The notes under the pieces: model-generated | Seen by the model: only the letters and a program-made list of their open reading frames with translations | Told to the model about the DNA's origin: nothing | Databases searched by the model: none | Shown here: positions 48,669 through 57,404 of the stretch, piece by piece | Numbering within the stretch: position 1 is the stretch's first letter | How the letters are laid out: every line of letters begins with the position of its first letter | Assembly: GCF_039555535.1 (NCBI RefSeq) | Contig: NZ_CP154630.1 | Coordinates: 1,501,001 to 1,565,000 of the forward strand | Length of the DNA: 64,000 bases | Source: Stenotrophomonas maltophilia | GTDB taxonomy: Bacteria; Pseudomonadota; Gammaproteobacteria; Xanthomonadales; Xanthomonadaceae | Direction of reading: 5' to 3' | Program-made: the position numbers and the translations under genes

Positions 48669-51050
48669 ATGAAATTCTCCGAAAACTGGCTGCGCAGCCA
48701 CGTCCCGACCTCCGCCTCGCGCGATGAACTGAGCGCGGTGCTGACCGCCATCGGCCTGGAAGTGGAAGAGGTGACCGCGCTTGGCGAAGGCCTCGACCAC
48801 GTGGTCGTGGCTCGCATCGTCGAAGCCGTGCGCCATCCCGAAGCCGATCGCCTGCAGGTGTGCAAGGTCGATGCCGGGCAGGGCGAGCTGCTGCAGATCG
48901 TGTGCGGCGCACCGAACGCGCGCCCGGGCCTGGTCGCGCCGCTGGCGATGGTCGGTGCGCAGATCGGCGAGCTGAAGATCAAGCCGGCCAAGCTGCGTGG
49001 CGTCGAATCCAACGGCATGCTGTGCTCGGCCAAGGAGCTGGGCCTGGACAATGATGCATCCGGCCTGCTGGAGCTGCCGGACGATGCACCCGTCGGCCAG
49101 TCCCTGGTCGAGTATCTGGGGCTGCCGGACGCCAGCATCGAGATCAAGCTGACCCCGAACCGCGCCGACTGCTTCAGCCTGCGCGGCATCGCCTACGACG
49201 TCGCCGCGGCCACCCGCAGCGAAGTGCTGGATTTCGCCGCCGATGCCATTGCGCCGGTCGGCAGCCGTGAACTGTCGATCCAGCTCGATGCCGGCGCCGA
49301 AGCGCCGCGTTACCTGGGCCGCGTCATCGAAGGCGTCAACGCCGCCGCCAGGACCCCGCTGTGGATGGCCGAGCGCCTGCGCCGCAGCGGCGTGCGTCCG
49401 GTCTCGCTGCTGGTCGACATCACCCAGTACGTGATGCTGGAGCTGGGCCAGCCGATGCATGCCTACGACCTCGGCACCCTGCAGGGCAGCATCGCCGTGC
49501 GCCGTTCGCGCGCGGGCGAGAGCCTGAAGCTGCTGGACGGCCGTGACGCCGCGCTGGACGACAGCTTCCTGGTGGTCACCGATGCCGACCGTGCGGTCGG
49601 CCTGGCCGGCCTGATGGGCGGCTTCGACACCCGCGTCACCGATGACACCGCCGCGGTGTTCCTGGAGGCCGCGCACTTCGCGCCGGCCGCGATCATGGGC
49701 CGTGGCCGCAAGCTGGGCCTGCACACCGATGCCGGTCATCGCTTCGAGCGTGGCGTCGATCCGGCACTGCCGCGCACCGCCATCGAATACGCCACCCGCC
49801 TGGTGCTGGACCTGGCCGGCGGTACCCCGGCGCCGGTCACCGAGGCCGTGCGTGAAGCCGATCTCCCGCAGCCGGCAACCATCGTGCTGCGCCGCGCCCG
49901 CATCACCCGCGTGCTCGGCATCACCATCGACGACGCCGAAGTCGAGCGCATCCTGCGCGCGCTGGGCATGGACGTGGCTGCCACGGCCGAGGGCTGGCAG
50001 GTCGCCGCGCCGAGCCGTCGCTTCGACATTGCCATCGAAGAAGACCTGATCGAAGAACTGGCCCGCATCCACGGTTACGAGCAGATCCCGACCACGCTGC
50101 CGGGCGGTGCCTCGCGCGTGGCGATGCCGAGCGAGACCCAGCTGGACGCGCTGAGCGTGCGTCGCCAGCTGGTCGCCCGCGACCAGCAGGAAACCGTCAA
50201 CTTTGCCTTCGTCGACCACGCGCTGCTGACCCAGTGGCAGTTGCGCGACGGCCTGGTGCCGCTGGCCAACCCGCTGTCGGCGGAACTGGCGGTGATGCGC
50301 CCGTCGCTGCTGCCGGGCCTGGTCGCCACCCTCGGCCGCAATGCCGCGCGCCAGCTCGGCCGCGTGCGCCTGTTCGAGATCGGGCGCGTGTTTGTCCAGC
50401 AGGCCGGGGACGGCCAACCGGCACCGCTGGAAACCCCGCGCGTGGCCGCTGCGGTCTGTGGCGATGCGCAGGCGGTGCAGTGGGGCCTGCCGACCCGCAA
50501 GGTCGACTTCCACGACCTGAAGGGCGACCTGGAATCGCTGGCCGCGGCCAGTGGTGCGCAGCTGGAGTTCCGCCCGTCGGCCCGTCCCTATGGCCACCCG
50601 GCGCGTTCGGCCGAGGTGTTCCGCGATGGCGTGGCGATCGGCTGGATCGGCCAGATCCACCCGCGCCTGGCCAGGGCGATGGACATCGAAGCCGACGTCT
50701 ATGCCTTCGAACTGGACCTGGAACCGCTGGCCGCCCGTCGCCTGCCGCGTGCGGGCGAGCTGTCGCGCTTCCCGGCAGTGCGCCGTGACCTAGCGTTCCT
50801 GGTGCCTGAACAGGTGGCCTGGGCCGACCTGGCGGCGACCGTCCGCCAGGCCGCCGGCCCACTGCTGCGCGACCTGAACCTGTTCGACCGCTATGTCGGC
50901 CAGGGCGTCGAGCCGGGATTCAAGAGTCTCGCTATGGGCTTGATTTTGCAGGACAAGTCGCGCACTCTGACGGACCGCGACGTGGATGCGGTGGTGGCCG
51001 AGGCGGTCACTGCCATCGAGCGTGAACACCACGCCCGGATCCGCGGCTGA
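48669..51050 (+). CDS. pheT: Phenylalanyl-tRNA synthetase beta subunit
   Basis: PheT recognises tRNA-Phe and edits Tyr-tRNA-Phe. The 793-residue product has the EMAP-like tRNA-binding domain (residues 40-150, CKVDAGQGELLQIVCGAPNARPG), the B3/B4 editing region (SLLVDITQYVMLELGQPMHAYD), the B5 domain, the inactive synthetase-like core and the C-terminal FDX-ACB domain (SRFPAVRRDLAFLVP; LTDRDVDAVV). ATG 48669 gives the standard MKFSENWLRSHV. Confidence 0.97.
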   Translation: MKFSENWLRSHVPTSASRDELSAVLTAIGLEVEEVTALGEGLDHVVVARIVEAVRHPEADRLQVCKVDAGQGELLQIVCGAPNARPGLVAPLAMVGAQIGELKIKPAKLRGVESNGMLCSAKELGLDNDASGLLELPDDAPVGQSLVEYLGLPDASIEIKLTPNRADCFSLRGIAYDVAAATRSEVLDFAADAIAPVGSRELSIQLDAGAEAPRYLGRVIEGVNAAARTPLWMAERLRRSGVRPVSLLVDITQYVMLELGQPMHAYDLGTLQGSIAVRRSRAGESLKLLDGRDAALDDSFLVVTDADRAVGLAGLMGGFDTRVTDDTAAVFLEAAHFAPAAIMGRGRKLGLHTDAGHRFERGVDPALPRTAIEYATRLVLDLAGGTPAPVTEAVREADLPQPATIVLRRARITRVLGITIDDAEVERILRALGMDVAATAEGWQVAAPSRRFDIAIEEDLIEELARIHGYEQIPTTLPGGASRVAMPSETQLDALSVRRQLVARDQQETVNFAFVDHALLTQWQLRDGLVPLANPLSAELAVMRPSLLPGLVATLGRNAARQLGRVRLFEIGRVFVQQAGDGQPAPLETPRVAAAVCGDAQAVQWGLPTRKVDFHDLKGDLESLAAASGAQLEFRPSARPYGHPARSAEVFRDGVAIGWIGQIHPRLARAMDIEADVYAFELDLEPLAARRLPRAGELSRFPAVRRDLAFLVPEQVAWADLAATVRQAAGPLLRDLNLFDRYVGQGVEPGFKSLAMGLILQDKSRTLTDRDVDAVVAEAVTAIEREHHARIRG

Positions 51051-51077
51051 GCGGGCAGCACTCGGGGGTAGCAGGCA

Positions 51078-51377
51078 ATGGCATTGACCAAGGCGGAGAT
51101 GGCGGAAAAGCTGTTCGACGAAGTCGGTCTGAACAAGCGGGAAGCCAAGGAATTCGTCGACGCGTTTTTCGATGTGCTGCGTGAAGCATTGGAACAGGGA
51201 CGTCAGGTGAAGCTGTCGGGCTTCGGTAATTTCGATCTGCGGCGCAAGAACCAGCGCCCGGGTCGCAACCCCAAGACCGGCGAGGAAATTCCGATTTCCG
51301 CCCGTACGGTGGTCACCTTCCGTCCGGGCCAGAAGCTCAAGGAGAGGGTGGAAGCTTATGCTGGATCCGGGCAGTAA
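51078..51377 (+). CDS. ihfA: Integration host factor alpha subunit
   Basis: IHF-alpha pairs with IHF-beta to bend DNA sharply in transcription, replication and recombination. The 99-residue product has the HU/IHF core [28 protein letters not shown] and the DNA-binding arm signature [23 protein letters not shown], including the intercalating Pro. The place after pheT is as in E. coli. It overlaps the next gene by 20 bases. Confidence 0.97.
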   Translation: MALTKAEMAEKLFDEVGLNKREAKEFVDAFFDVLREALEQGRQVKLSGFGNFDLRRKNQRPGRNPKTGEEIPISARTVVTFRPGQKLKERVEAYAGSGQ

Positions 51378-51714
51378 CCGCGAACTACCGCCGATCCCGG
51401 CCAAGCGCTACTTCACCATTGGTGAAGTCAGCGAGCTGTGCGACGTCAAGCCGCACGTCCTGCGCTACTGGGAAACCGAGTTTCCCAGCCTTGAGCCGGC
51501 CAAGCGCCGAGGCAACCGCCGCTACTACCAGCGCCACGACGTGCTGATGGTGCGGCAGATCCGCAGCCTGCTGTACGAACAGGGCTACACCATCGGTGGT
51601 GCACGCCTGCGCCTGGATGGCCCCGATGCCCGCGAGGAATCGGCGTTGAGCAACCAGATCATCAAGCAGGTGCGCATGGAGCTGGAAGAAGTGCTGCAGT
51701 TGCTGCGCCGCTGA
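51358..51714 (+). CDS. MerR family transcriptional regulator
   Basis: The 118-residue product has the MerR winged helix [28 protein letters not shown] (residues 16-43) and [31 protein letters not shown], then a short coiled-coil C-terminus with no ligand-binding domain. Such short MerR proteins are nearly always found after ihfA in gammaproteobacteria. The 20-base overlap indicates cotranscription. The target is unknown. Confidence 0.9.
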   Translation: MLDPGSNRELPPIPAKRYFTIGEVSELCDVKPHVLRYWETEFPSLEPAKRRGNRRYYQRHDVLMVRQIRSLLYEQGYTIGGARLRLDGPDAREESALSNQIIKQVRMELEEVLQLLRR

Positions 51715-51782
51715 TCCCATTTCCATCGTAATCCGCTATACTTCACGGCCCGCCGCACTGGCGGGCACATCGCAGCATCAGT

Positions 51783-51859
51783 CGGGGCGTAGCGCAGCCT
51801 GGTAGCGCATCTGCCTGGGGGGCAGAGGGTCGTCGGTTCGAATCCGGCCGTCCCGACCA
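51783..51859 (+). tRNA. tRNA-Pro (anticodon GGG)
   Basis: The 77-base gene starts CGGGGCGTAGCGCAGCC and ends with an encoded CCA. The anticodon loop CTGGGGG gives GGG, which reads CCC/CCU. C1-G72 is the usual first pair of bacterial proline tRNAs. A -10-like TATACT lies at 51737-51742. Confidence 0.96.
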
Positions 51860-51875
51860 CTGTGATGAATCAAGA

Positions 51876-51905
51876 AGCCTGCGCAGCGATGCGTGGGCTT
51901 TTTTG
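51876..51905 (+). terminator. Intrinsic terminator after tRNA-Pro
   Basis: AGCCTGCGC and GCGTGGGCT pair over nine positions (two G-T) around AGCGAT, followed by TTTTT. Confidence 0.85.
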
Positions 51906-51976
51906 TGAGCGCGGTGTATGCTGCGCGCCACTCGTACTACCGCGGCTGCTGAACCCGGTACTCACGAGAACACATC

Positions 51977-52177
51977 ATGGAATCTGCAAGAAACCGTGCC
52001 TGGCGTCGCAGCCAGGCTCGCAACCGCGGTGGCGACCGCGCTACGACCGCCTACAGCTACAAGCCCGAGAAGAACTGGAAGCTGCTGTATACGCGCGATG
52101 CCAAGCTCGCGCGTGCACGCCAGCTGGGCTTCACCTATCCGGTCCTCAGCGCCCGCCAACTGCAGGAACAGGAATGA
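51977..52177 (+). CDS. Small Arg-rich hypothetical protein
   Basis: The 66-residue product is strongly basic at the start (ESARNRAWRRSQARNRGGDR), followed by YSYKPEKNWKLLYTRDAKLARARQLG. It has no signal peptide or membrane helix. It overlaps the phosphatase-like gene by four bases (ATGA), so the two are probably made together. I recognise no named family. Confidence 0.7.
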   Translation: MESARNRAWRRSQARNRGGDRATTAYSYKPEKNWKLLYTRDAKLARARQLGFTYPVLSARQLQEQE

Positions 52178-52515
52178 TCAACCTGCTGTTCGTCTGCAGC
52201 CGCAACCAGCTGCGCAGCCCGACCGCCGAAGCCATGTGGCGACGGCGGCCCGGCTTCGCAGCGCTGTCGGCCGGCACCAGCCCACATGCACGACGCCCCA
52301 TCGGCCCGGCGGATATCCGCTGGGCCGATGTCATCTTCGTGATGGAGGCCAAGCACCAGCATCGCCTGCAGGCCACGTACGCACGCCTGCTGGAGCACAA
52401 GCGCCTGCATTGCCTGGACATCCCCGACGACTATCGCTGCATGGATCCGGTGTTGATGGACCTGCTGGACGCCAAGGTGGCCGTGTATCTCGATCAGCTG
52501 CCGGCAAAGCGGTAG
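52174..52515 (+). CDS. Low-molecular-weight protein tyrosine phosphatase-like protein
   Basis: The 113-residue product begins with the P-loop CSRNQLRS, the C-x5-R-S active site of LMW phosphatases and arsenate reductases, right after the first beta strand (INLLFVC). It is shorter than the roughly 150-residue classical enzymes, and the C-terminal catalytic Asp motif (DP) is seen only loosely, in MDPVLMDLL. Tyrosine phosphatase activity is likely but not certain. It is translationally coupled to the basic small gene upstream. Confidence 0.8.
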   Translation: MINLLFVCSRNQLRSPTAEAMWRRRPGFAALSAGTSPHARRPIGPADIRWADVIFVMEAKHQHRLQATYARLLEHKRLHCLDIPDDYRCMDPVLMDLLDAKVAVYLDQLPAKR

Positions 52516-52724
52516 ATCAACTCCGGATCGCCTTTGTCCAGTCCATGCACGATGCCGTGGTCGATGAAACCGGGCGTGGCGAGCAAGCGTTGCATGCTGG
52601 TGCTGGTGCTGGTGCTGGTGCTGGTGCTGGATGCATGGGGCGAAGTGAAGCGCTTGCCATGGCCCTGCAGCGCGATGGCGTGCGCGTGAGCAATCGCTGC
52701 AGCCAGCGCGCGGCCGGCAGTCAA
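52494..52724 (-). CDS. Doubtful small ORF or gene remnant with a Ser-Thr repeat
   Basis: A 76-codon minus-strand frame includes a Ser-Thr run encoded by the hexanucleotide repeat at 52595-52630. It then has a more protein-like end (LLATPGFIDHGIVHGLDKGD). It overlaps the convergent phosphatase gene by 22 bases. It may be the tail of a decayed gene; no homologue comes to mind. Confidence 0.25.
   Translation of the reverse strand: MTAGRALAAAIAHAHAIALQGHGKRFTSPHASSTSTSTSTSTSMQRLLATPGFIDHGIVHGLDKGDPELIYRFAGS
52595..52630. repeat. Hexanucleotide tandem repeat (TGCTGG)6
   Basis: Six exact copies of TGCTGG lie in a row. Changes in copy number would not shift any reading frame. Confidence 0.9.
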
Positions 52725-53230
52725 TACACCCGGAACTCGGCCCTGCAGCCATCGCTGACCCAGATACCGCGACGGTCCCAGCCCCAGTTGTGGTCTTCGA
52801 TGCAGGTCGTCACCGACTTCTGCTTGACCATGCGTACCTCATGACGCACGCGGATGCGGCATTCCTTGTCCTTCTTTTCGTAGGACTCACAGACCAGGCG
52901 TTCACCCTCATCGTCGCGATCACGGCCCCTGCCGCGTCCCGGCCAGCGGCCATGTTCGTCGGCGACAAACTCGGCACGGCAGCCGTCGGTCACCCACAGC
53001 ATGCGACGGCTCTGGCCCCAGTTCTGGTTTTCCACGCAGCGGGTGACCGATAGTTGCCTGGCCAGGCGCATCGGGCCCTCGATCGGGCATTGCTCGGTCT
53101 TGTTGAACTGCGACTCGCAGCGAAGCGCGGGAATGTGCGCTGCGTCGTAATCCTGGGCGGCCACGGTGATGGCTGCAAGCAGCATGGCCAGGGAGATGCC
53201 GCCAATGGGCAGCAGCAGGCGATGGGTCAT
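52721..53230 (-). CDS. DUF3011 secreted protein
   Basis: The 169-residue product has a signal peptide (residues 1-25) and two DUF3011 repeats, each with paired Cys. The first has RLARQLSVTRCVENQNWGQS and WVTDGCRAEF; the second has EVRMVKQKSVTTCIEDHNWG and WVSDGCRAEF. An Arg/Asp/Gly-rich linker joins them. The function is unknown; the form suggests a small disulfide-bonded periplasmic or secreted protein. A paralogue lies at 58676-59239. ATG 53230 is preferred over the start at 53260. Confidence 0.85.
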   Translation of the reverse strand: MTHRLLLPIGGISLAMLLAAITVAAQDYDAAHIPALRCESQFNKTEQCPIEGPMRLARQLSVTRCVENQNWGQSRRMLWVTDGCRAEFVADEHGRWPGRGRGRDRDDEGERLVCESYEKKDKECRIRVRHEVRMVKQKSVTTCIEDHNWGWDRRGIWVSDGCRAEFRVY

Positions 53231-53471
53231 GGGGGCCTCGTTGAGGGAGCGGGGCGGCAAGAATGACCCAGCCCGGGTTCATTGGAACGCTTCGTTCCCG
53301 ACGTGGCTCAGTGGGGATTTAGTAGTGCGCGCGGGTCCATGCAGAGGCTTACATCCCGTATCATCGCTGCACATCCGATCGCATCGGGTTACACCTTCTT
53401 ACATGTCTTCCACGCCTGTGGGCGCGGCCTGTGGCGGCCGTCACTGGCGCGCGGCCGACCTGTGGAGGACG

Positions 53472-53867
53472 ATGCGCGGACCACGACGACCACAGGGGGT
53501 TGCGTTGATCAGCAGTATCGTCATTCATCGCTCGGCAGGCGCAGGCGCCGCCGAGGTGCAGGTCCTGGACACCACGTTCAAGGGCAAGCATGTGTTCGTT
53601 GCCTGGGGGCTGCGCGGGCCGGAACTGACCCGCAGCGCGGACCCGGCTGCCACTGTGGCTGCGCGCAAGGCGCTGCAGTCCGTGGCAGGGCACAGCGAGG
53701 GGCCGCGCAGCCCGGAAGTGTTCATTGCCAACCAGTCTGCGGTGGCGATCACCGTCTATCGCCTGCTCACCGAAGCGCGCTCGGGAGATGGCGTCTTCTT
53801 CCTGTGCGATTCGCAGGCCGTGGTCGACTGGTTGATCACCGCGCTGGAAGTCCGCGACGCGGGCTGA
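53472..53867 (+). CDS. Hypothetical protein
   Basis: The 131-residue product has no domain I recognise. It has mixed alpha/beta character, with VEVQ-like strands and the stretch GDGVFFLCDSQAVVDWLITALEVRD at the end. The ATG at 53472 follows GGAGG closely (three bases); a TTG at 53505 with AGGGGG upstream is an alternative, and ATG 53403 is also possible. It is flanked by divergent and convergent minus-strand genes and so stands alone. The 240 bases before it show only a possible -10 (TATCAT near 53359). Confidence 0.6.
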   Translation: MRGPRRPQGVALISSIVIHRSAGAGAAEVQVLDTTFKGKHVFVAWGLRGPELTRSADPAATVAARKALQSVAGHSEGPRSPEVFIANQSAVAITVYRLLTEARSGDGVFFLCDSQAVVDWLITALEVRDAG

Positions 53868-53891
53868 TTCCGCGTCGCGCATTGCGGCGTC

Positions 53892-54584
53892 TCAGCCGAG
53901 TGCTGCATCCACCGCAGCCAGCGCATGCAGGGTGGTGGTGTCGAACAGCGGTACTGCGCTGTCTTCCGGCCGTACCAGCAGCATGATCTCGGTACAGCCC
54001 AGGATGATCGCTTCAGCGCCGCGCTCGACCAGGCGCGCGATCACGCCGGCGTAGAGCTGCCGCGAGCGCTCGCTGACCACGCCGGCAATCAGCTCCTGGT
54101 AGATGATGTCGTGCACGTTGCGGCGGTCATCGGCATCAGGCACCACTACCTCCAGGCCGAAGCGTTCCTGCAGGCGGCCTCGATAGAAGTCCTGCTCCAT
54201 GGTGAAGGCCGTACCGAGCAGGCCCACTTTGCGCGCACCTGCCTGCAGGATCGCGGTCGCGGTCGGATCGGCGATGTGCAGCAGCGGCAGCGTGCAGGCC
54301 GCCTCGATGCGATCGGCCAGCTTGTGCATGGTGTTGGTGCAGACCAGCAGCAGGTCGGCGCCGCCCGCCTGCAGGCGCCGCGCGCCATCGACCATGTGAT
54401 CACCCAGGGCGTCCCAGTCGCCGTCGTGCTGCAGCTGCTTGATGCCGGCGAAATCCACCGACCACAGCAGCAGCTGTGCGGAGTGCGCGCCTCCGAGCCG
54501 CCGCCGGACCTCCTCATTGATGAGGCGGTAGTACTGGGCCGAACTTTCCCAACTCATGCCGCCGATCAGGCCGAGGGTCTTCAT
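53892..54584 (-). CDS. Aspartate/glutamate racemase family protein (YgeA/RacX-like)
   Basis: The 230-residue product has the start MKTLGLIGGMSWESSAQYY and the two catalytic Cys motifs of cofactor-independent racemases, LLVCTNTMH (about residue 83) and ILGCTEIML (about residue 195). E. coli YgeA is a broad-specificity amino-acid racemase, so production of a D-amino acid is plausible. ATG 54584 gives the family N-terminus. It is a single gene. Confidence 0.9.
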   Translation of the reverse strand: MKTLGLIGGMSWESSAQYYRLINEEVRRRLGGAHSAQLLLWSVDFAGIKQLQHDGDWDALGDHMVDGARRLQAGGADLLLVCTNTMHKLADRIEAACTLPLLHIADPTATAILQAGARKVGLLGTAFTMEQDFYRGRLQERFGLEVVVPDADDRRNVHDIIYQELIAGVVSERSRQLYAGVIARLVERGAEAIILGCTEIMLLVRPEDSAVPLFDTTTLHALAAVDAALG

Positions 54585-54735
54585 GCGCTGCTCCAGGGAA
54601 GAGGCGGCCATTGCAGCACAATGAGGAAGGGCATTGCACAACGCATGGGCGTTGGGCAGGCCACGCGGGTGGGGTCTGATCGACCCCGGTGCTGCTGCGG
54701 CGCGATAATGTTGCTACCAATGGGAGGGCAGGGCG

Positions 54736-55368
54736 ATGGGCGAGTGTTGCGGCTGTGGCAAGACCCTGGACGTGGCGGCGATGCAGGCGCGGCACCGGCG
54801 CGTGCTGTGGATCGTGCTGCTGGTCAATCTGGCCACCTTTGCGTTGATGGTCGCTGCCGCCGGGTACAGCCATTCGTCCTCGTTGCTGTCCGGCGCCCTG
54901 GACAACCTGGGTGACGCGGCGACCTATGCGTTGAGCCTGGCGGTGGTCGGCGCAGGCCTCGTGGCCAAAGCGCGGGTTGCCCTGTTCAAGGGATTGCTGA
55001 TCCTGGCGGCGGCCCTCGTGGTGGCTGCGCAGATCGGATGGCGGTTGCTGCACCCGGAGGTGCCCCTGTTTGCCAGCATGGGCCTGGCGGCGCTGCTCAA
55101 CCTGGCCGCCAACGCGGCGTGCCTGTGGTTGCTGACCCCTTATCGCAACGACGACATCAACCTGGCGTCCGCCTGGGAATGCTCGCGCAATGACCTGTAT
55201 GAGGGCGCATCGGTGTTGCTGGCCGCGGGCCTGGTAGCGCTGTTCGGTGCGGGCTGGCCGGATCTGCTGGTAGCGGTCGCACTGCTGGTGCTGTTCCTGC
55301 GCTCGGCGTTGCGGGTCCTGCGCTCGGCCTGGGGGGAACTGCGCAGCGCGCGCCTGCTGGCGTCGTGA
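54736..55368 (+). CDS. Cation diffusion facilitator-like transporter
   Basis: The 210-residue product begins with a Cys motif (GECCGCGK), followed by five to six membrane helices. Acidic pairs typical of CDF metal sites occur in helix 2 (LSGALDNLGDA) and helix 5 (CSRNDLYEGA). It lacks the long C-terminal cytoplasmic domain. The metal is unknown; zinc, cobalt or iron are common. GGGAGGGCAGG before the ATG is a strong ribosome-binding region. Confidence 0.82.
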   Translation: MGECCGCGKTLDVAAMQARHRRVLWIVLLVNLATFALMVAAAGYSHSSSLLSGALDNLGDAATYALSLAVVGAGLVAKARVALFKGLLILAAALVVAAQIGWRLLHPEVPLFASMGLAALLNLAANAACLWLLTPYRNDDINLASAWECSRNDLYEGASVLLAAGLVALFGAGWPDLLVAVALLVLFLRSALRVLRSAWGELRSARLLAS

Positions 55369-55465
55369 GTGCGCGTCTGTAACCGTCGCATCCGCGCCAG
55401 GCTGTATGTGACGCAGGCCATGGCCACGCTCTAAGCTTGCTGGGTTTTCCTGCGTGGATGTTGAA

Positions 55466-56107
55466 ATGGCCCTGCATACCTGGTGGTGGTTCCTGGCCAC
55501 GGTCTTTGTCCTGTGCGGCACGCCGGGGCCGAACATGCTGCATATCCTCGGCCGCAGCGTCGGACTCGGCTTCCGCGGCAGTGTGCCGGCGATGGCCGGT
55601 TGCCTGCTGGCGATGCTGCTGGTGCTGGCGGCCTCCGCAGCGGGCCTGAGTGCGCTGCTGCATTCCTCGCCGATGCTGTTCGAGGTGCTGCGCTATCTGG
55701 GCGTGGCCTATCTGGCCTGGCTGGGCCTGAGGGCATGGCGCGACAGCTGCCGTCCCGCGCCTCCGGTGACGGTGGATGCCGTAGTGCCGATGACGCCGAC
55801 GCTTGGTGCCTGGACCGTGTTCCGTGGTGGCCTTCTGGTGGGTCTGAGCAATCCCAAGCTGCTGCTGTTCGCGGCGGCGTTCCTGCCGCAGTTCGTCGAT
55901 CCGTCGCGCAGCCAGGCGGTGCAGTACAGCGTGCTGGTCGCCACCTTCGCGGCCTGCGAACTGTTCTGGTACGTGATGTACGCGGCCGGCGGTCACGGCC
56001 TGCGGCGTTGGCTCGCAAAGCCATTCGCGCGGCGCTGGTTCGAGCGCCTGGTGGGAAGTGTGTTCCTGGCGTTCGCGGTGGCGCTGCTGCGTTTCCGCCC
56101 GCGCTGA
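55466..56107 (+). CDS. LysE family amino-acid exporter
   Basis: The 213-residue product has six hydrophobic helices and the family signature CGTPGPNMLHILGRSVGLGFRG in helix 1, plus LVGLSNPKLLLFAAAFLPQF in the middle. Members export basic or neutral amino acids or homoserine lactones; the substrate is not predictable. ATG 55466 is preferred over the GTG at 55454. It stands as a single gene. Confidence 0.88.
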   Translation: MALHTWWWFLATVFVLCGTPGPNMLHILGRSVGLGFRGSVPAMAGCLLAMLLVLAASAAGLSALLHSSPMLFEVLRYLGVAYLAWLGLRAWRDSCRPAPPVTVDAVVPMTPTLGAWTVFRGGLLVGLSNPKLLLFAAAFLPQFVDPSRSQAVQYSVLVATFAACELFWYVMYAAGGHGLRRWLAKPFARRWFERLVGSVFLAFAVALLRFRPR

Positions 56108-56201
56108 TTCACGCCGTGCACGCGGCCTGTTCACGACTGCGGCATCGGCCGCAGCCTAAGTTGATCCTCCAGTTTGGAATCCCTGCGGGGAAAGGATCGA
56201 C

Positions 56202-56375
56202 ATGATCAAGTGGGCCATCATTTTCGCCGTCATCGGCATCATCGCGGGCGTGCTCGGCTTCGGTGGCATTGCCGGTGCCGCGGTCGGCATCGCCAAGTTC
56301 CTGTTCTGGGCCGGCATCATCATTGCCGTGGTGTTGTTCCTGCTCGGCATGAGCGTGGCCAAGAAGGTCAGCTAG
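56202..56375 (+). CDS. DUF1328 small membrane protein
   Basis: The 57-residue product is almost all hydrophobic, with two helices ([20 protein letters not shown] and [19 protein letters not shown]). This matches DUF1328 (YtjA-like) proteins. AGGA stands five bases before the ATG. Such genes are often stress-induced; no promoter is clear here. It is convergent with the SMR gene. Confidence 0.85.
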   Translation: MIKWAIIFAVIGIIAGVLGFGGIAGAAVGIAKFLFWAGIIIAVVLFLLGMSVAKKVS

Positions 56376-56399
56376 CGCCGTGGTCGCGCAGCAGTGTGC

Positions 56400-56732
56400 T
56401 CAGTGCGCGCTGCTGCGCGAGAACAGGTTGATCACCAGCACGCCGGCGCAGATCAACCCGATGCCGATCAGGGCCGGTGCATCCAGGCGCTGCTTGAACA
56501 CCACCAGCCCGATCAGCGAGATCAGCACGATGCCGACACCGGACCAGATCGCATAGGCGATGCCGGTCGGCACCGACTTCATGGTCATCGACAGCAGGTA
56601 GAAGCACAGCCCGTAGCCGACCAGTGCGCCCAGCGTCGGCGCCAGCCGGCTCATGCCATCGGAAGCCTTCAGCAGCGAGGTGGCGATCACCTCCAGCACG
56701 ATGGCGGCAGCGAGATAGGCGTAGGGGTTCAT
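56400..56732 (-). CDS. Small multidrug resistance (SMR) transporter
   Basis: The 110-residue product has four helices, the membrane Glu of SMR proteins in AIVLEVIATSLLK (residue 14), and GIAYAIWSGVGIVLISLIG in helix 3. EmrE-like drug efflux is the likely role; SugE-like guanidinium export is possible. The second ATG (56732) is better spaced from GGAG than the first. The TetR gene lies 13 bases upstream on the same strand, so the regulator and pump are probably one transcript. Confidence 0.9.
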   Translation of the reverse strand: MNPYAYLAAAIVLEVIATSLLKASDGMSRLAPTLGALVGYGLCFYLLSMTMKSVPTGIAYAIWSGVGIVLISLIGLVVFKQRLDAPALIGIGLICAGVLVINLFSRSSAH

Positions 56733-56745
56733 CATCGGCTCCGGT

Positions 56746-57318
56746 TCACTGCGGGTCGCACAGCTTCAGCGCCTGCTCGGCCATCGCCACTGCGTTGATG
56801 CGCTCGTTTTCGTCCAGCGGGCGCCCGTAGGCGGTGGCCCAGTAGCCATCGGCGGCGCAGCGCGCGGCGTACAGCCGTGGGTCGCCGGCTTCTTCAGGGA
56901 ATTCGGCCAGCATCGCGCGCTTCCAGTCGCGCCAGTGCGCAAGCAGGCCCGGTTCCATCAGGTTGCCCAGTGTCAGGCCGATGTCGTTCTCCTGTTCCTG
57001 CTGCAGCAGATGCTCGAAGTTGGCCTGCACATAGGCACGGCTGAAACAGCCATGGCCCTTCGGGTTTTCCTGCAGAAGGGCACGCACGCGCGCTTCAAAT
57101 TCGCCAATCAGTGCCCCGATGGCTTCGTCGACCAGGGCCTGCTTGTTGCTGAAATGGTGGAACAGCGCGCCCTTGCTGACCCCGGCTGCCTGCGCGACGT
57201 CCTGGACGGTCAGGGCCGCCAGGCCTTGTTGGCCGATCACCGCGATGGTGGCCTGAAGCAGCGACTGGCGCACGCTGTCGGGCGCCTTGCGGCGCGAACG
57301 GGAAGGGGATGCGGACAT
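56746..57318 (-). CDS. TetR/AcrR family transcriptional regulator
   Basis: The 190-residue product has the N-terminal helix-turn-helix LTVQDVAQAAGVSKGALFHHFSNKQALVDEA (about residues 32-62) and a C-terminal ligand domain. Its place directly before the SMR gene makes it the likely repressor of that pump. An operator-like palindrome lies just before its ATG (57330-57343). ATG 57318 is chosen; the frame extends to 57408 without conserved sequence. Confidence 0.9.
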   Translation of the reverse strand: MSASPSRSRRKAPDSVRQSLLQATIAVIGQQGLAALTVQDVAQAAGVSKGALFHHFSNKQALVDEAIGALIGEFEARVRALLQENPKGHGCFSRAYVQANFEHLLQQEQENDIGLTLGNLMEPGLLAHWRDWKRAMLAEFPEEAGDPRLYAARCAADGYWATAYGRPLDENERINAVAMAEQALKLCDPQ

Positions 57319-57329
57319 GGCAGGAAGAA

Positions 57330-57343
57330 ACCGACTGGACGGT
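57330..57343. promoter_or_regulatory. Possible TetR operator
   Basis: ACCGACTGGACGGT is an imperfect 6-bp inverted repeat, 11 bases before the tetR ATG and just downstream of a -10-like TACAAT on the minus strand (57352-57347). That position suits autorepression. Confidence 0.4.
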
Positions 57344-57404
57344 ACGATTGTAGCGCAGGCTTTGCTTTGCGCTGCGCTGCCGGCAAGAGTCCGGCAGCCT
57401 GGAC

